The notes: a model not told the origin generated them from the letters alone. Positions 40,605 to 50,900 are shown, counted from the first letter of the stretch. The stretch: 64,000 bases of DNA from Bordetella sp. LUAb4 (GCF_021325795.1 NZ_JAHPZX010000005.1:124001-188000); one strand, 5' to 3'. Program-made: numbers and translations.

Positions 40605-42797
40605 ATGTCCGATCCAAATTCTCCCGACGAGACCAGTCGGATCAAGGTTCCGGAGGTCACGCGCAAGAAGCGCCGTATCTCCTGGATCTGGCTGGTGCCC
40701 GTGGTGGCCGCGCTGGCCGGGGGCTCGCTGGTGTTGCGCACCTGGCTGGAAGCCGGACCCAGCATCACCATTTCATTCAAGACGGCGGAAGGGCTGGAAG
40801 TCGGCAAGACTCAGCTGCGCTACAAGGACGTCAACGTCGGCCTGGTGAAGGCCATCAAGCTCAGCGAAGACCGCTCCAAAGTGATCATCACGGCGGATAT
40901 CGACAAGGACGCCGCCAGCCTGGCCCGCGATGGCAGCAGCTTCTGGGTGGTGCGGCCACGCCTGGGCTTGAGCGGGGTGTCGGGGTTGAGCACGCTGGTG
41001 TCCGGGGCTTATATCGGCGTCGATGCGCCGGCCGAGGCAACAACGGCCGACGGCAAGCGTGTCACCAAGGCGGACAGAACGGAATTCGTCGGGCTGGAGT
41101 CGCCGCCCGAAGTGACGCACGACCGGCCGGGCAAGCGGTTTTCGCTCAAGGCCGACAACCTGGGTTCGCTGGATGTGGGTTCGCCGGTCTACTACCGGCG
41201 CATCAGCGTGGGCCAGGTGATCGGCTATCAACTGGATAGCTCCGGCAAGAGCGTCAACATACAGGTCTTCATCGACGCGCCCAACGATAAGTTCGTGACC
41301 ACCAGCACGCATTTCTGGAATGCCAGCGGCGTCGACTTCACGGTCAATGCCGATGGCTTGAAAGTGCGGACGCAGTCGCTGCTGTCGGTGGCGGTGGGCG
41401 GCATCGCCTTCGAGGATATGGACGACAGCACCAGCGGCGCGGCGCCGGGTGCCAGCACCGCGCCCCAGGGCCTGCCGCCTTCGGCCCTGGCCGGCAAGGG
41501 GGGGCCGACCAATGGTGCGGACATGTCGCCGGAGCAGACGGCCAGTGCGGCGTTGCGTACGGCCGCTGCCGCCGCGCAGTCCAAGAATGCCGCGGCTAAG
41601 GATGCGGCGGGCGGGCAGGGGGCGAGCCAGGCTGGCGGCCAGGGTGCCGGGCAGGGCGGTGCGAACAACCAAGGCGCGGGGCAGGGCAATCAAGGCAGGC
41701 AGGGTGGTGGGCAAGGCCAAGGCCAAGGCCAAGGCCAGGCTCAAGGCCAGGGCAGCCAGATCCAGCCGGAGGACAACGCCGGCAAGCAAGCCACCGCTGC
41801 CGCCGCTGCAGGTCAGCCAGGGCAGGCAGCGCAGCCAGGGCAGCCAGGCTCGGGGGCGCCCAGATCGGCCCAGGCCATCCAGGCGCCCGGGTCCAGCGCC
41901 AAACCCTCCACGCCATCTCCGGCGGTGCAAGGCAATACCCGCGTCGCCAAGGCCGATTCGATCTTCACCTTGTATGGCAGCGAAAGCGCCGCCAAGGCCA
42001 CGCCCGATGGCGAGCCCTTCCTCGTCCGCATGCGTTTCGACCAGTCCATCCGCGGCTTGGGCGTGGGTGCGAATATCGATTTCAACGGCATCGTGCTGGG
42101 CCAGGTCGACGCCATCAACATGGACTTCGACACCAAGAAGAAGCGCTTCTATGCCGTGATCGACGCCAATCTCTATCCGCAACGCCTGGGCCCCGTGTTC
42201 GAGCGTGTGCGTGATTTCGCCATTACCGAGGAAGGTTCGGTGACGGTGCATCCGGGCGGACGCCTGCTCGGCTCCATGGTCGAGCATGGACTGCGGGCGC
42301 AACTACGTACGGCCAACCTGCTGACCGGCCAGCTCTACGTGGCCCTGGATGTCTTCCCCAATATGCCGCCGGTGGATTTCCACTGGGATGGCCAGGGCCG
42401 GGCCGAGATTCCTACCACGCAAGGCAATCTGGACCAGTTGCAGCAGCAGATCACCAACATCGTCAACAAGATCGAGAAGATTCCCTTCGACAAGATCGGC
42501 AATGAGCTGAATACCACGCTGGCCAGTGCGTCGCGCTTGATGAACAAGCTCGACAAGCAGGTGGCGCCGGAAGCCCAGGCCATGATCAAGCAGGCCAGCA
42601 AGTCGCTCAGCGAGATCAGCTCGATGCTGTCTTCCGATAATGGCGTGCTGGCGAATTCGGACCGGGCCATCCAGGAACTCACCCGCGCCGCGCGCTCGCT
42701 GCGCGTCCTGTCGGAGTTCCTGCAGGTCAATCCGGAAGCCTTGCTGCGCGGACGCGGCGACGATCCGATACCCGGACGCAATTCGATCAGGAAATAA
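40605..42797 (+). CDS. pqiB: PqiB, MCE-domain lipid transport protein, with a large low-complexity insert
   Basis: A 730-residue protein with an N-terminal membrane helix (ISWIWLVPVVAALAGGSLVL), three MCE domains and a C-terminal helical needle region (LQQQITNIVNKIEKIPFDKIGNELN, SEISSMLSSDNGVLANSDRAIQEL). MCE1 begins near TISFKTAEGLEVGKTQLRYKD, MCE2 near RFSLKADNLGSLDVGSPVYYRR and MCE3 near FLVRMRFDQSIRGLGVGANIDFNG. Residues about 276-444 are a Gly/Gln/Ala/Pro-rich insert between MCE2 and MCE3. E. coli PqiB is about 546 residues, so the insert explains the extra length. PqiB forms a hexameric tube spanning the periplasm. Confidence 0.94.
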   Translation: MSDPNSPDETSRIKVPEVTRKKRRISWIWLVPVVAALAGGSLVLRTWLEAGPSITISFKTAEGLEVGKTQLRYKDVNVGLVKAIKLSEDRSKVIITADIDKDAASLARDGSSFWVVRPRLGLSGVSGLSTLVSGAYIGVDAPAEATTADGKRVTKADRTEFVGLESPPEVTHDRPGKRFSLKADNLGSLDVGSPVYYRRISVGQVIGYQLDSSGKSVNIQVFIDAPNDKFVTTSTHFWNASGVDFTVNADGLKVRTQSLLSVAVGGIAFEDMDDSTSGAAPGASTAPQGLPPSALAGKGGPTNGADMSPEQTASAALRTAAAAAQSKNAAAKDAAGGQGASQAGGQGAGQGGANNQGAGQGNQGRQGGGQGQGQGQGQAQGQGSQIQPEDNAGKQATAAAAAGQPGQAAQPGQPGSGAPRSAQAIQAPGSSAKPSTPSPAVQGNTRVAKADSIFTLYGSESAAKATPDGEPFLVRMRFDQSIRGLGVGANIDFNGIVLGQVDAINMDFDTKKKRFYAVIDANLYPQRLGPVFERVRDFAITEEGSVTVHPGGRLLGSMVEHGLRAQLRTANLLTGQLYVALDVFPNMPPVDFHWDGQGRAEIPTTQGNLDQLQQQITNIVNKIEKIPFDKIGNELNTTLASASRLMNKLDKQVAPEAQAMIKQASKSLSEISSMLSSDNGVLANSDRAIQELTRAARSLRVLSEFLQVNPEALLRGRGDDPIPGRNSIRK
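41430..41936 (+). repeat. Low-complexity coding insert in pqiB, with GGCCAA repeats
   Basis: About 169 codons rich in Gly, Gln, Ala, Ser and Pro. The densest part (about 41700-41755) repeats GGCCAA/GGGCAG-type hexamers and encodes alternating Gly-Gln. The reading frame is intact throughout. Confidence 0.8.
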
Positions 42798-42800
42798 AAC

Positions 42801-43448
42801 ATGAAAGCTTGCCTCGCTGTTCTGGGCCTGGCCTTGCTGGCCGGCTGCGGCAGCTCGCCGCCCGTGCACTACTACACGCTGACCGGCGCGGAGCTGCCGG
42901 ATAACGGCAGCCAGATCCAGGCGCAGGCCACGCCGGCCTTCATGCTGGAAGTGATGCCGGTGACGGTACCGCCGCCGGCCGATCAGCCTCAGCTGATGAT
43001 GCGCGAAAAGGGGGGTGGGCTGACGCCGCTGTACTCTGAACGCTGGTCGGCGCCCCTGGCCGACGAGGTGCGCGGGGCACTGGCTGATACGCTGACGCGG
43101 GCGTTGCGGGCGCCGGATGTGCAGGCCTTGCGGGCACCGCAAGGCGCGCCGGTATGGCGGGTCACCGTGGACGTCCAGCGCCTGGACAGCACGACCGGCG
43201 TCGAGGCCATCGTGGATGCCACGTGGCGCGTGCGGCCCGTCAATTTGAAGGGTCAGGCCTGGCAGTGCCGCAGCATCAGCCGCGTGCCGGTCCAAGGCAC
43301 GGATGCCGAGGCGGCCGTGCGCGGCCTGCGTGACGCCACGCGGGATCTGGCGCTGACCATCGCCAGTGCGATCCAGGATGGAACGGGCCATCCGCGTCCT
43401 GGTTCGGCACAGGTGCAACTGCTGGGGTGCAACCAGGTTTCGGAATAG
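42801..43448 (+). CDS. pqiC: PqiC-type outer-membrane lipoprotein
   Basis: A 215-residue lipoprotein with a clear lipobox (LLAGC, Cys16) and the ABC-transport-auxiliary/PqiC fold: HYYTLTGAELPD, FMLEVMPVTVPPPADQPQLM, LYSERWSAPLADEVRGAL and WRVTVDVQRLDS. It docks the PqiB tube to the outer membrane. It starts 3 bp after the pqiB stop. Two of the three GTTGCA hexamers discussed separately lie in its last codons. Confidence 0.92.
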   Translation: MKACLAVLGLALLAGCGSSPPVHYYTLTGAELPDNGSQIQAQATPAFMLEVMPVTVPPPADQPQLMMREKGGGLTPLYSERWSAPLADEVRGALADTLTRALRAPDVQALRAPQGAPVWRVTVDVQRLDSTTGVEAIVDATWRVRPVNLKGQAWQCRSISRVPVQGTDAEAAVRGLRDATRDLALTIASAIQDGTGHPRPGSAQVQLLGCNQVSE

Positions 43449-43458
43449 GTTGCACCTG
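43410..43458. promoter_or_regulatory. Cluster of three GTTGCA hexamers: putative PutA operator
   Basis: TGCAAC occurs at 43414-43419 and 43428-43433, and GTTGCA at 43449-43454. CAGGTGCAAC (43410-43419) and GTTGCACCTG (43449-43458) form a perfect 10-bp inverted repeat, and GGTGCAACC (43426-43434) mirrors GGTTGCACC (43448-43456). GTTGCA is the established core of E. coli PutA operators. The site precedes the operon that contains putA. An alternative reading is an RNA hairpin ending the pqi message. Confidence 0.55.
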
Positions 43459-43468
43459 TTCGTAAATT

Positions 43469-43500
43469 CGGGTTAACCTTTATTTCTTTCAGGTAACCCG
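43469..43500. promoter_or_regulatory. Dyad in the leader of the importer/putA operon
   Basis: CGGGTTA at 43469-43475 and TAACCCG at 43494-43500 are exact inverted repeats around an AT-rich 18-bp core. They lie between the GTTGCA cluster and the first gene, so they may be part of the promoter or a second operator. Confidence 0.4.
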
Positions 43501-43571
43501 ACGCGTAGGATGTGGTTTCACTACAGACCGGACGGTACTAGCCGTCCAGCGTTTCAAGGGGAAATCACGTC

Positions 43572-44507
43572 GTGGCAGCTCCCGTTACGCAGGGTGGGGC
43601 GCTTGGCGGGCAGACCGCGGGCGGTCCGCCTGGCTTTGATCGAAAGCCCGGTCCTGACCAGGCTCAGACCCATACGTCCGCGCACAGCCGCCGCGGCCGC
43701 ACTCCCTTGCCCTGGTTGCGCTGGCTGCACCTTGGGTTCGTCGCGCTGATCTACCTGTTCATGCTGAGCCCGCTGCTCTTCGTGGTGTGGCTCAGCTTCT
43801 TCAAAGACGCCATCCTCTACTTCCCGCCGTCGGGCTACACGCTGTCCTGGTACGTCAAGGCCTGGGATAACGCGGCATTCGCCAACGGCTTCCTTTTCAG
43901 CCTGCAAGTGGCGCTGATCGCGGCGCTGGGCGGCGTCGCGCTGGGCGTGCTGGCGGCCCTGGGCATCATTCGCCACCGCTTTCGCGGCTCGCAGGCGGTC
44001 AATACGCTGTTGCTGTCGCCTTTGCTGGTGCCGGGCATCGTGGCGGGTGTCGCCATCTACCTGTTCTACCTGCGCGCGGAAAACACGCTGGACATGGACA
44101 TCGTCGGCACCTACGGCGGGCTGGTGCTGGCGCATGTGTGCCTGACCATTCCGTGGACCGTGCGGCTGGTGTCAGCCAGCATGAGCGGCCTGGATCCGTC
44201 CATCGAGGAAGCGGCCCGCAATCTGGGCGCCAGCGGCCGCGTGGCCTTTTTCCGCATCACGCTACCCATGCTGCGGCCCGCCATCGTGGCCGCCGCGCTG
44301 TTTTCCTTCATCGTGTCTTTCGAGAACCTGGAGCTGTCCCTGTCGCTCGTGGGGCCGGGCCGCACGACGCTGCCGATCGCCATCATGCAATACCTGGAGT
44401 TCAACCTGGATCCCACCATCGCCGCGGTGTCGTCGGTGCAGATCCTCTTGCTCGGTATCGTCATGCTGGTCACCGATCGCTACGTCAAACTCAGTCAGGT
44501 GGTGTGA
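43572..44507 (+). CDS. ABC importer permease, PotC/YdcV type
   Basis: A 311-residue inner-membrane permease of the spermidine/putrescine class. A Gly/Pro/Arg-rich N-terminal tail (about 48 residues) precedes about six membrane segments. The EAA loop reads IEEAARNLGASGRVAFFRITLPMLRP. The start is a GTG with a weak AGGGGAA site. It is the first gene of a nine-gene same-strand run, and the ATPase gene follows 3 bp after its stop. The unusual order is permease C, ATPase, permease B. Confidence 0.9.
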   Translation: MAAPVTQGGALGGQTAGGPPGFDRKPGPDQAQTHTSAHSRRGRTPLPWLRWLHLGFVALIYLFMLSPLLFVVWLSFFKDAILYFPPSGYTLSWYVKAWDNAAFANGFLFSLQVALIAALGGVALGVLAALGIIRHRFRGSQAVNTLLLSPLLVPGIVAGVAIYLFYLRAENTLDMDIVGTYGGLVLAHVCLTIPWTVRLVSASMSGLDPSIEEAARNLGASGRVAFFRITLPMLRPAIVAAALFSFIVSFENLELSLSLVGPGRTTLPIAIMQYLEFNLDPTIAAVSSVQILLLGIVMLVTDRYVKLSQVV

Positions 44508-44510
44508 AAC

Positions 44511-45620
44511 ATGGCCAATGTCGTGCTCGAAGGACTTCGTAAACAGTATGGCGGCGCGCTGGCCGTGGCCGACTTTTCGCTGGACATCGCCGACGGCGAA
44601 CTGGTCGCGTTCCTGGGCCCCAGCGGCTGCGGCAAGACGACGACGCTGCGCATGATCGCCGGCTTCATCACGCCGACGGCGGGCAGCATACGCATCGGTG
44701 AAAACGACGTTACCGCGCTGCCCGCGCATCGGCGCGACACGGGCATGGTGTTCCAGCGTTATGCCCTGTTTCCGCACATGACGGTAGCCGAGAACGTCGC
44801 CTTCGGTCTGGAAATGCGCAAGGTGGCCGCCGCCGAACGCCAGCGCCGCATCGCCGATGCGCTGGACATGGTGCGCATGGGCGAACTGCGTGACCGCTAT
44901 CCGCGCCAGCTGTCCGGCGGGCAGCAGCAACGGGTGGCCATCGCGCGTGCGCTGGTGATCCAGCCCAAGGTGTTCCTGCTCGACGAGCCCTTGTCCAATC
45001 TGGACGCCAAGCTGCGCCTGGAAGTGCGTGACGAGATCCGCGCCTTGCAGCAGCGCCTGGGCCTGACCACGATCTTCGTTACCCACGACCAGGAAGAGGC
45101 GCTGTCCATCGCCGACCGCATGGCCATCATGCACGATGGCCGCGTGCAGCAAGTGGGGACGCCGGAAGCGCTCTATGAAAAACCGGCCAATCTTTTTGTC
45201 GCCGACTTTTTGGGCAAGATGAATTTCTTCGACGGCCGCATGGACGGCGCCGGCGTATTCGCGACCGCCCGCGGCCTGCGCCTGGCGGTGGGCGATGCCG
45301 CGTCGGGCAGTACGCGGGTAGGCGTGCGGCCTGAGCGGGTGGCCCTGCGGGCCCAGGCGGATGGTCCCAATGCCTTGGCCGGCAAAGTGGATGCGGTGTC
45401 GTATCTGGGCGCGCACATCGACGTGCGCGTGCGGCTGGACAATGGCGATGTGCTCGGTTGCCGGGCGCCGAATGCGGGGTCCGCCCACGCGGGGTCCGCC
45501 CATGCGGGGTCCGCCCATGCCGCCGCCGGGTTGGCGGGGTCTCCCGCGCCGGCGCTGGCGCAAGGTGCGCCGGTGTACGCCTGCTTCCATCCGGCCGATT
45601 GCGTGGCGTTCAGCGCTTGA
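44511..45620 (+). CDS. ABC importer ATPase, PotA type
   Basis: A 369-residue ATPase with Walker A GPSGCGKT (about 36-43), LSGGQQQR (about 134-141), [27 protein letters not shown] and a C-terminal TOBE domain ([11 protein letters not shown]). The C-terminal region contains three exact AGSAH pentapeptide repeats coded by a 15-bp tandem repeat. It energises the importer made with the flanking permeases. Confidence 0.92.
   Translation: MANVVLEGLRKQYGGALAVADFSLDIADGELVAFLGPSGCGKTTTLRMIAGFITPTAGSIRIGENDVTALPAHRRDTGMVFQRYALFPHMTVAENVAFGLEMRKVAAAERQRRIADALDMVRMGELRDRYPRQLSGGQQQRVAIARALVIQPKVFLLDEPLSNLDAKLRLEVRDEIRALQQRLGLTTIFVTHDQEEALSIADRMAIMHDGRVQQVGTPEALYEKPANLFVADFLGKMNFFDGRMDGAGVFATARGLRLAVGDAASGSTRVGVRPERVALRAQADGPNALAGKVDAVSYLGAHIDVRVRLDNGDVLGCRAPNAGSAHAGSAHAGSAHAAAGLAGSPAPALAQGAPVYACFHPADCVAFSA
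45474..45518 (+). repeat. 15-bp in-frame tandem repeat, three copies, in the PotA-type gene
   Basis: GCGGGGTCCGCCCAC/T repeats at 45474, 45489 and 45504 and encodes AGSAH three times near the C-terminus of the ATPase. Confidence 0.9.
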
Positions 45621-45631
45621 GGAGGCCCGCC

Positions 45632-46564
45632 ATGCAGACATCGGCTTCCAACCCTTCGGCTTCCGACCCTTCGGTCTCCGCCCTCGTGGCGCCCGTCGCC
45701 GCGGCGGGCAACGGCCGCGCGCGTGGCGCCAGCATGGCCTTTCCCGCATCGCTGGTGGTGCTGGTGATCGTACTGGTGCCCATCCTCATGCTGTTCCGCT
45801 ACAGCTTCGAGCACTTCGATCCGGTGAAGACCATGCAGGCCGGTTTCACCCTGGAGAACTACGTCAAGTTCTTCACCGACGCCTATTACCGCAACGTGTT
45901 CTTCACCACGCTGTGGGTGGCCGCCTTGTGCACCGTGCTGGCGCTGGTGCTGGGTTTTCCGGTGGCCTACTTCCTGGCCAAGACGCAAAGCCGCTACAAG
46001 AGCCTGCTGATCATCCTGCTGGTGTTTCCGCTGCTGGTCGGTAATGTGGTGCGCGCCGCCGGCTGGATGATCATCCTGGGCAACGCGGGCGCGGTCAACG
46101 CGCTGCTGGTGGGCCTGGGCTTGACGGCCGAACCCATCAAGCTGCTGTATACGCCGCTGGCCGTGGTGATCGGCACGACGGCGGTGGTGCTGCCGTACTT
46201 CATCCTGACCCTGCAGAGCGTGCTCGAAGGCATCGATTTTTCCGTGGAAGAAGCGGCGCGGAACCTGGGCGCGGACTTCTTCACGACACTGCGCCGCGTG
46301 GTGCTGCCCATCGCCGCCCCGGGCGTGGCCGCCGGCACGGTGCTGGTCTTCATCCTGTGCATGAATGCCTACGCCACGCCCGTGCTGCTGGGCGGCAGCG
46401 GCATCACCATGATGGCGCCGGCCTTGTACGACCAGATCACACGCGGTTCGAACTGGCCCTTCGGTTCGGCGCTGGCCCTGGTGCTGGTGTGCGCCACCTT
46501 GTTGATGGCCTTGCTGTCGAACTGGCTGATCCATCGCCGCTATGTGAAGACCATGACGTCGTAA
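45632..46564 (+). CDS. ABC importer permease, PotB type
   Basis: A 310-residue permease. A Ser/Ala-rich N-terminal tail precedes membrane segments beginning MAFPASLVVLVIVLVPILML. The EAA loop is VEEAARNLGADFFTTLRRVVLPIAAPG. The ATG at 45632 was chosen because GAGGAGG stands at 45619-45625, overlapping the ATPase stop. It pairs with the PotC-type permease to form the channel. Confidence 0.92.
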   Translation: MQTSASNPSASDPSVSALVAPVAAAGNGRARGASMAFPASLVVLVIVLVPILMLFRYSFEHFDPVKTMQAGFTLENYVKFFTDAYYRNVFFTTLWVAALCTVLALVLGFPVAYFLAKTQSRYKSLLIILLVFPLLVGNVVRAAGWMIILGNAGAVNALLVGLGLTAEPIKLLYTPLAVVIGTTAVVLPYFILTLQSVLEGIDFSVEEAARNLGADFFTTLRRVVLPIAAPGVAAGTVLVFILCMNAYATPVLLGGSGITMMAPALYDQITRGSNWPFGSALALVLVCATLLMALLSNWLIHRRYVKTMTS

Positions 46565-46659
46565 GACGGTTGCCTGATCTCGTCGCCCTGATTTTGCTTG
46601 CCTGATTCCTTGACCACCTCTTCCCCTCTCACTCGCTGAACGTTTCCGGAGCCCCGTCG

Positions 46660-47904
46660 ATGACCGCTGTCCTGTTCAAGAATGGAAATCTGCTCGACCC
46701 CACCGTGGGTGAATTGCTGGAAGGCCATGACGTCCTGGTCGAGGACGGCCTGGTCAAGGAAGTTTCCGACCGGCCGCTGCAGTCGGCGTCGGCCCAGGTG
46801 ATCGATGCCAAGGGCAAGACCGTCATGCCCGGCTTCATCGACCTGCACGGCCACGTCATGGCCACCCAGTTGAACCTGAGCACGCAGGGCGTGCTGCCCG
46901 ATGCGCTGGTGATGATGCGGTCGGTGCCCATCATGGCCGCCATGCTGCGGCGCGGTTTCACCACGCTGCGCGACGCGGGCGGTGCCGGTTGGGGCCTGAA
47001 GTGCGCGGTCGAAGAAGATACGGTGATCGGCCCGCGCCTGTTCATCTCGGGCCGCGCCATCAGCCAGACCGGCGGCCATGGCGACCCGCGCCCGCGCTCG
47101 GACCATCTGCGACCGATGAGTTTCTGCGGCTGCTGCTTCCGCGCCGGCGACATCGGACGGGTAGCCGATGGCGTGGACGACGTGCGCAAGGCGGTGCGGC
47201 AGGAACTGCAAATGGGCGCGGACCAGATCAAGATCATGGCGTCCGGCGGGGTGGCGTCGCCCACCGATCCCATCGCGTCCTGGGGCTATTCGGACGACGA
47301 GATCCGCGCCATGGTGCATGAAGCGCGGGCCCGCCAGACGTATGTGATGGCGCACTCCTACACGGCCGAGGCCATCGAGCGTGCCGTCAACATGGGCGTG
47401 CGTACCATCGAGCACGGCAATCTGATCGACGAACGGGTGGCCCGCCTGATGGCGGAGAAGGGCGCCTATGTGGTGCCCACGCTGGTGACCTACGAAGCCT
47501 TGGCCAATGAGGGCGCGCAATACGGCCTGCCCGAGGAAAGCGTGATCAAGATCGCATCGGTGCGCCAGGCCGGCCTGGAGTCGTTGGAGCTGTTCAAGCG
47601 CGCCGGCGTGAAGATGGGTCTGGGCACGGATCTTCTTGGCCCGTCGCAGCGCCTGCAGAGCGATGAATTCCGCATCCGCGCCGAAGTCCTCGGCAATCAC
47701 GAAGTGATCCAGAGCGCCACGCTGATCGGCGCCGAAGTGTTGAACATGCAGGACAAGCTGGGCCGGCTGATGGCCGGTGCCCACGCCGATGTCCTGGTGG
47801 TCGACGGCAATCCCTACAAAGATATTTCCTGCCTGCTGGGCCAGGGCGAACGCATTCCCCTGGTCATGAAGGGCGGCAAGATTTACCACAATTACCTCAA
47901 CTAG
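46660..47904 (+). CDS. Metal-dependent amidohydrolase, prolidase-like (imidazolonepropionase-related)
   Basis: A 414-residue cytoplasmic amidohydrolase. It has a urease-fold start (LFKNGNLLDP), the HxH metal motif in GFIDLHGHV, the bridging Lys in IKIMASGGVASP, further ligands in AHSYTAEA and TIEHGN, and the catalytic Asp in GLGTDLLG. The subgroup resembles enzymes described as Xaa-Pro dipeptidase/carboxypeptidase-like (Sgx9260 and relatives) and Xaa-Arg peptidases; this is from memory. It sits between the importer and putA, and putA begins only 18 bp after its stop, which makes a proline-releasing substrate plausible. Confidence 0.87.
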   Translation: MTAVLFKNGNLLDPTVGELLEGHDVLVEDGLVKEVSDRPLQSASAQVIDAKGKTVMPGFIDLHGHVMATQLNLSTQGVLPDALVMMRSVPIMAAMLRRGFTTLRDAGGAGWGLKCAVEEDTVIGPRLFISGRAISQTGGHGDPRPRSDHLRPMSFCGCCFRAGDIGRVADGVDDVRKAVRQELQMGADQIKIMASGGVASPTDPIASWGYSDDEIRAMVHEARARQTYVMAHSYTAEAIERAVNMGVRTIEHGNLIDERVARLMAEKGAYVVPTLVTYEALANEGAQYGLPEESVIKIASVRQAGLESLELFKRAGVKMGLGTDLLGPSQRLQSDEFRIRAEVLGNHEVIQSATLIGAEVLNMQDKLGRLMAGAHADVLVVDGNPYKDISCLLGQGERIPLVMKGGKIYHNYLN

Positions 47905-47922
47905 CATCAAGCATCAGGCAGC

Positions 47923-50900
47923 ATGGCTACCACTACTCTAGGCGTCAAAGTCGATGACGCATTGCGTGATCGACTGAAGAACGCCGCGGCAAAACTCAAT
48001 TGCACTCCGCACTGGCTGCACAAGCAGGCCATCGTGTCGTATCTGGACCGTATCGAACGCGGCCAGCTACCGGCGGAGATTTCGCACTACAACGGCGGGC
48101 TGCACGCCGGCGCGGAAGACGCCGACTTGCCCTCGCAGGCACAGACGCCGCCGTTCTTCGAGTTCGGCCAGGACGTGCAGCCGCAGTCCGTGCTGCGCGC
48201 GGCCATCACGGCGGCCTACCGGCGGCCGGAGCCCGAGTGCGTGGCGCTGTTGCTGGGCCAGGCCCGCGTCGCCAACCCCGAGAAAGTCCACGCCATGGCC
48301 GCCGGCCTGGTCAAGTCCTTGCGTGGCAAGCGCACGGGCGGTGGGGTCGAGGGCCTGATCCAGGAGTTTTCCCTGTCCAGCCAGGAAGGCGTGGCACTGA
48401 TGTGCCTGGCCGAAGCGCTGCTGCGCATTCCGGACCGCGCCACGCGCGACGCCTTGATCCGCGACAAGATTTCGCACGGCGACTGGAAGTCGCATATGGG
48501 CAGCTCGCCGTCCATGTTCGTCAATGCCGCGACCTGGGGGCTGATGCTGACCGGCAAGCTGGTGGCGGTCAACAGCGAGCAGTCGCTGTCGCGCGCCGTG
48601 ACGCGCCTGATCGGCAAGGGCGGCGAGCCGTTGATCCGCAAGGGCGTGAACATCGCCATGCGCATGATGGGCGAGCAGTTCGTGTCGGGCCAGAGCATTT
48701 CCGAAGCGCTGGCCAACAATCGCAAGATGGAAGCCAAGGGTTACGGTTATTCCTACGACATGCTGGGAGAGGCGGCCACCACCTCGGCCGACGCCGACCG
48801 CTATTACGCGTCGTACGAACAGGCCATCCAGGCCATCGGCAAGGCATCGGCGGGCCGCGGCATCTATCAGGGACCGGGCATCTCGATCAAGCTGTCGGCG
48901 CTGCATCCGCGCTATTCGCGCGCGCAACGCGAACGCGTCATGAATGAGTTGCTGCCGCGCGTGCTGCAGCTGACCCGCCTGGCGCGCAGCTACGACATCG
49001 GCCTGAACATCGATGCCGAAGAGGCCGACCGGTTGGAGATCTCGCTGGATCTGCTCGAAGCGTTGTGCTTCGATCCGGAACTGGAAGGCTGGAACGGCAT
49101 AGGGTTTGTCATCCAGGCTTATCAAAAGCGGGCGCCATTCGTCATCGACTATGTCATCGACCTGGCGCGCCGCAGCCGCCATCGCCTGATGATCCGCCTG
49201 GTCAAGGGCGCTTACTGGGACAGCGAAATCAAGCGCGCCCAGATCGACGGCCTGGAAGGCTACCCAGTCTATACCCGCAAGATCTACACCGATGTTTCCT
49301 ACCTGGCTTGCGCGCGCAAGCTGCTGGCCGCGCCGGAAGCGGTGTTCCCGCAGTTCGCCACGCACAACGCCTACACGCTGTCCGCCATCTACCAGATGGC
49401 GGGCCAGAACTACTACCCTGGCCAGTATGAATTCCAGTGCCTGCACGGCATGGGAGAATCGCTGTACGACGAGGTGGTCGGCGCGGCGGGGCAGGGCAAG
49501 CTGAATCGTCCCTGCCGCATCTACGCGCCGGTGGGCACGCATGAAACGCTGCTGGCTTACCTGGTGCGCCGCCTGCTGGAAAACGGTGCCAACACGTCTT
49601 TCGTCAACCGCATCGGCGACGACAGCGTGTCCATCGACGAGCTGGTGGAGGACCCCGTCGAAGCCGCCCAGGCCATCGTGCCCTTGGGCGCGCCGCATGA
49701 AAAGATTCCCTTGCCGCGCGAGTTGTACGGTACCGCTGCCAGCGGCGCGCGCCTGAATTCGCAAGGCCTGGACCTGAGCAACGAGCATCGTCTGGCGTCG
49801 CTATCCGCGGCCTTGTTGGCCAGCACGGCCACGCCCTGGCGCGCCACGCCTACGGTGGGCGAGAACCTGGTATGGGACGACGAGCGTGCGCAAGCGGTGC
49901 GTAATCCCGCCGATCTGCGTGACGTGGTGGGCCACGTGCTGGAAGCGCGTGAAGCCGACGTCGAGGACGCACTGCGCCATGCCGTGGCGGGGGCACCGAT
50001 CTGGCAGTCGACGCCCGTGCCGGAGCGCGCGCAATGCCTGCGCCGCGCGGCGCAACTGTTCGAAGAGCAGATGCAGACCCTGCTGGGCCTGATCGTGCGC
50101 GAGGCGGGTAAATCCCTGTCCAACGCCATCGCCGAAGTGCGCGAGGCGGTCGACTTCCTGCGCTATTACGCCGACCAGGCCGAGCGTGAGTTCGACAATC
50201 ACAGCCATCGGCCGCTGGGCCCGGTGCTGTGCATCAGTCCGTGGAACTTCCCCTTGGCCATTTTCACCGGCCAGGTGGCGGCGGCGCTGGCGGCGGGTAA
50301 TACCGTGCTGGCCAAGCCGGCCGAGCAGACGCCCCTGATCGCGGCGCAGGCCGTGGCCATGCTGCGCGCGGCCGGCGTGCCGGCCGATGCGGTGCAACTG
50401 CTGCCGGGACGCGGCGAGACGGTGGGCGCGGCATTGGTGGGCAATCCCGCCGTCAAGGGCGTGATGTTCACCGGCTCCACCGAAGTGGCGCGCCTGATCG
50501 CGCGCAGCCTGGCCGAACGCCTGGACGACGCCGGCCACCCCATTCCGCTGATCGCCGAGACGGGCGGCCAGAACGCCATGATCGTCGATTCCTCGGCGTT
50601 AGCCGAACAAGTGGTGTTCGACGTGTTGACGTCGGCCTTCGACTCGGCCGGCCAGCGTTGCTCGGCGCTGCGTGTCCTGTGCCTGCAGGAAGACAGCGCG
50701 GATCACGTGCTGCACATGCTGCGCGGCGCCATGGACGAATTGCGGGTGGGCAATCCCGATCATCTGTCGACCGACGTCGGTCCGGTCATCGACGCCGAGG
50801 CGCGCGACAATATCCAGCGCCATATCGACGCCATGCGCGCGGCCGGCAAGAAGGTCGCGCAGACCACGCCGCTGGCGGCGGCGCGTCACGGTACGTTCGT

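Noticed and set aside
40773-42302. A long minus-strand frame opposite pqiB with Leu/Ala-rich repeats
   Set aside because: It mirrors the GGCCAA repeats of the pqiB insert; the plus-strand MCE domains are unambiguous.
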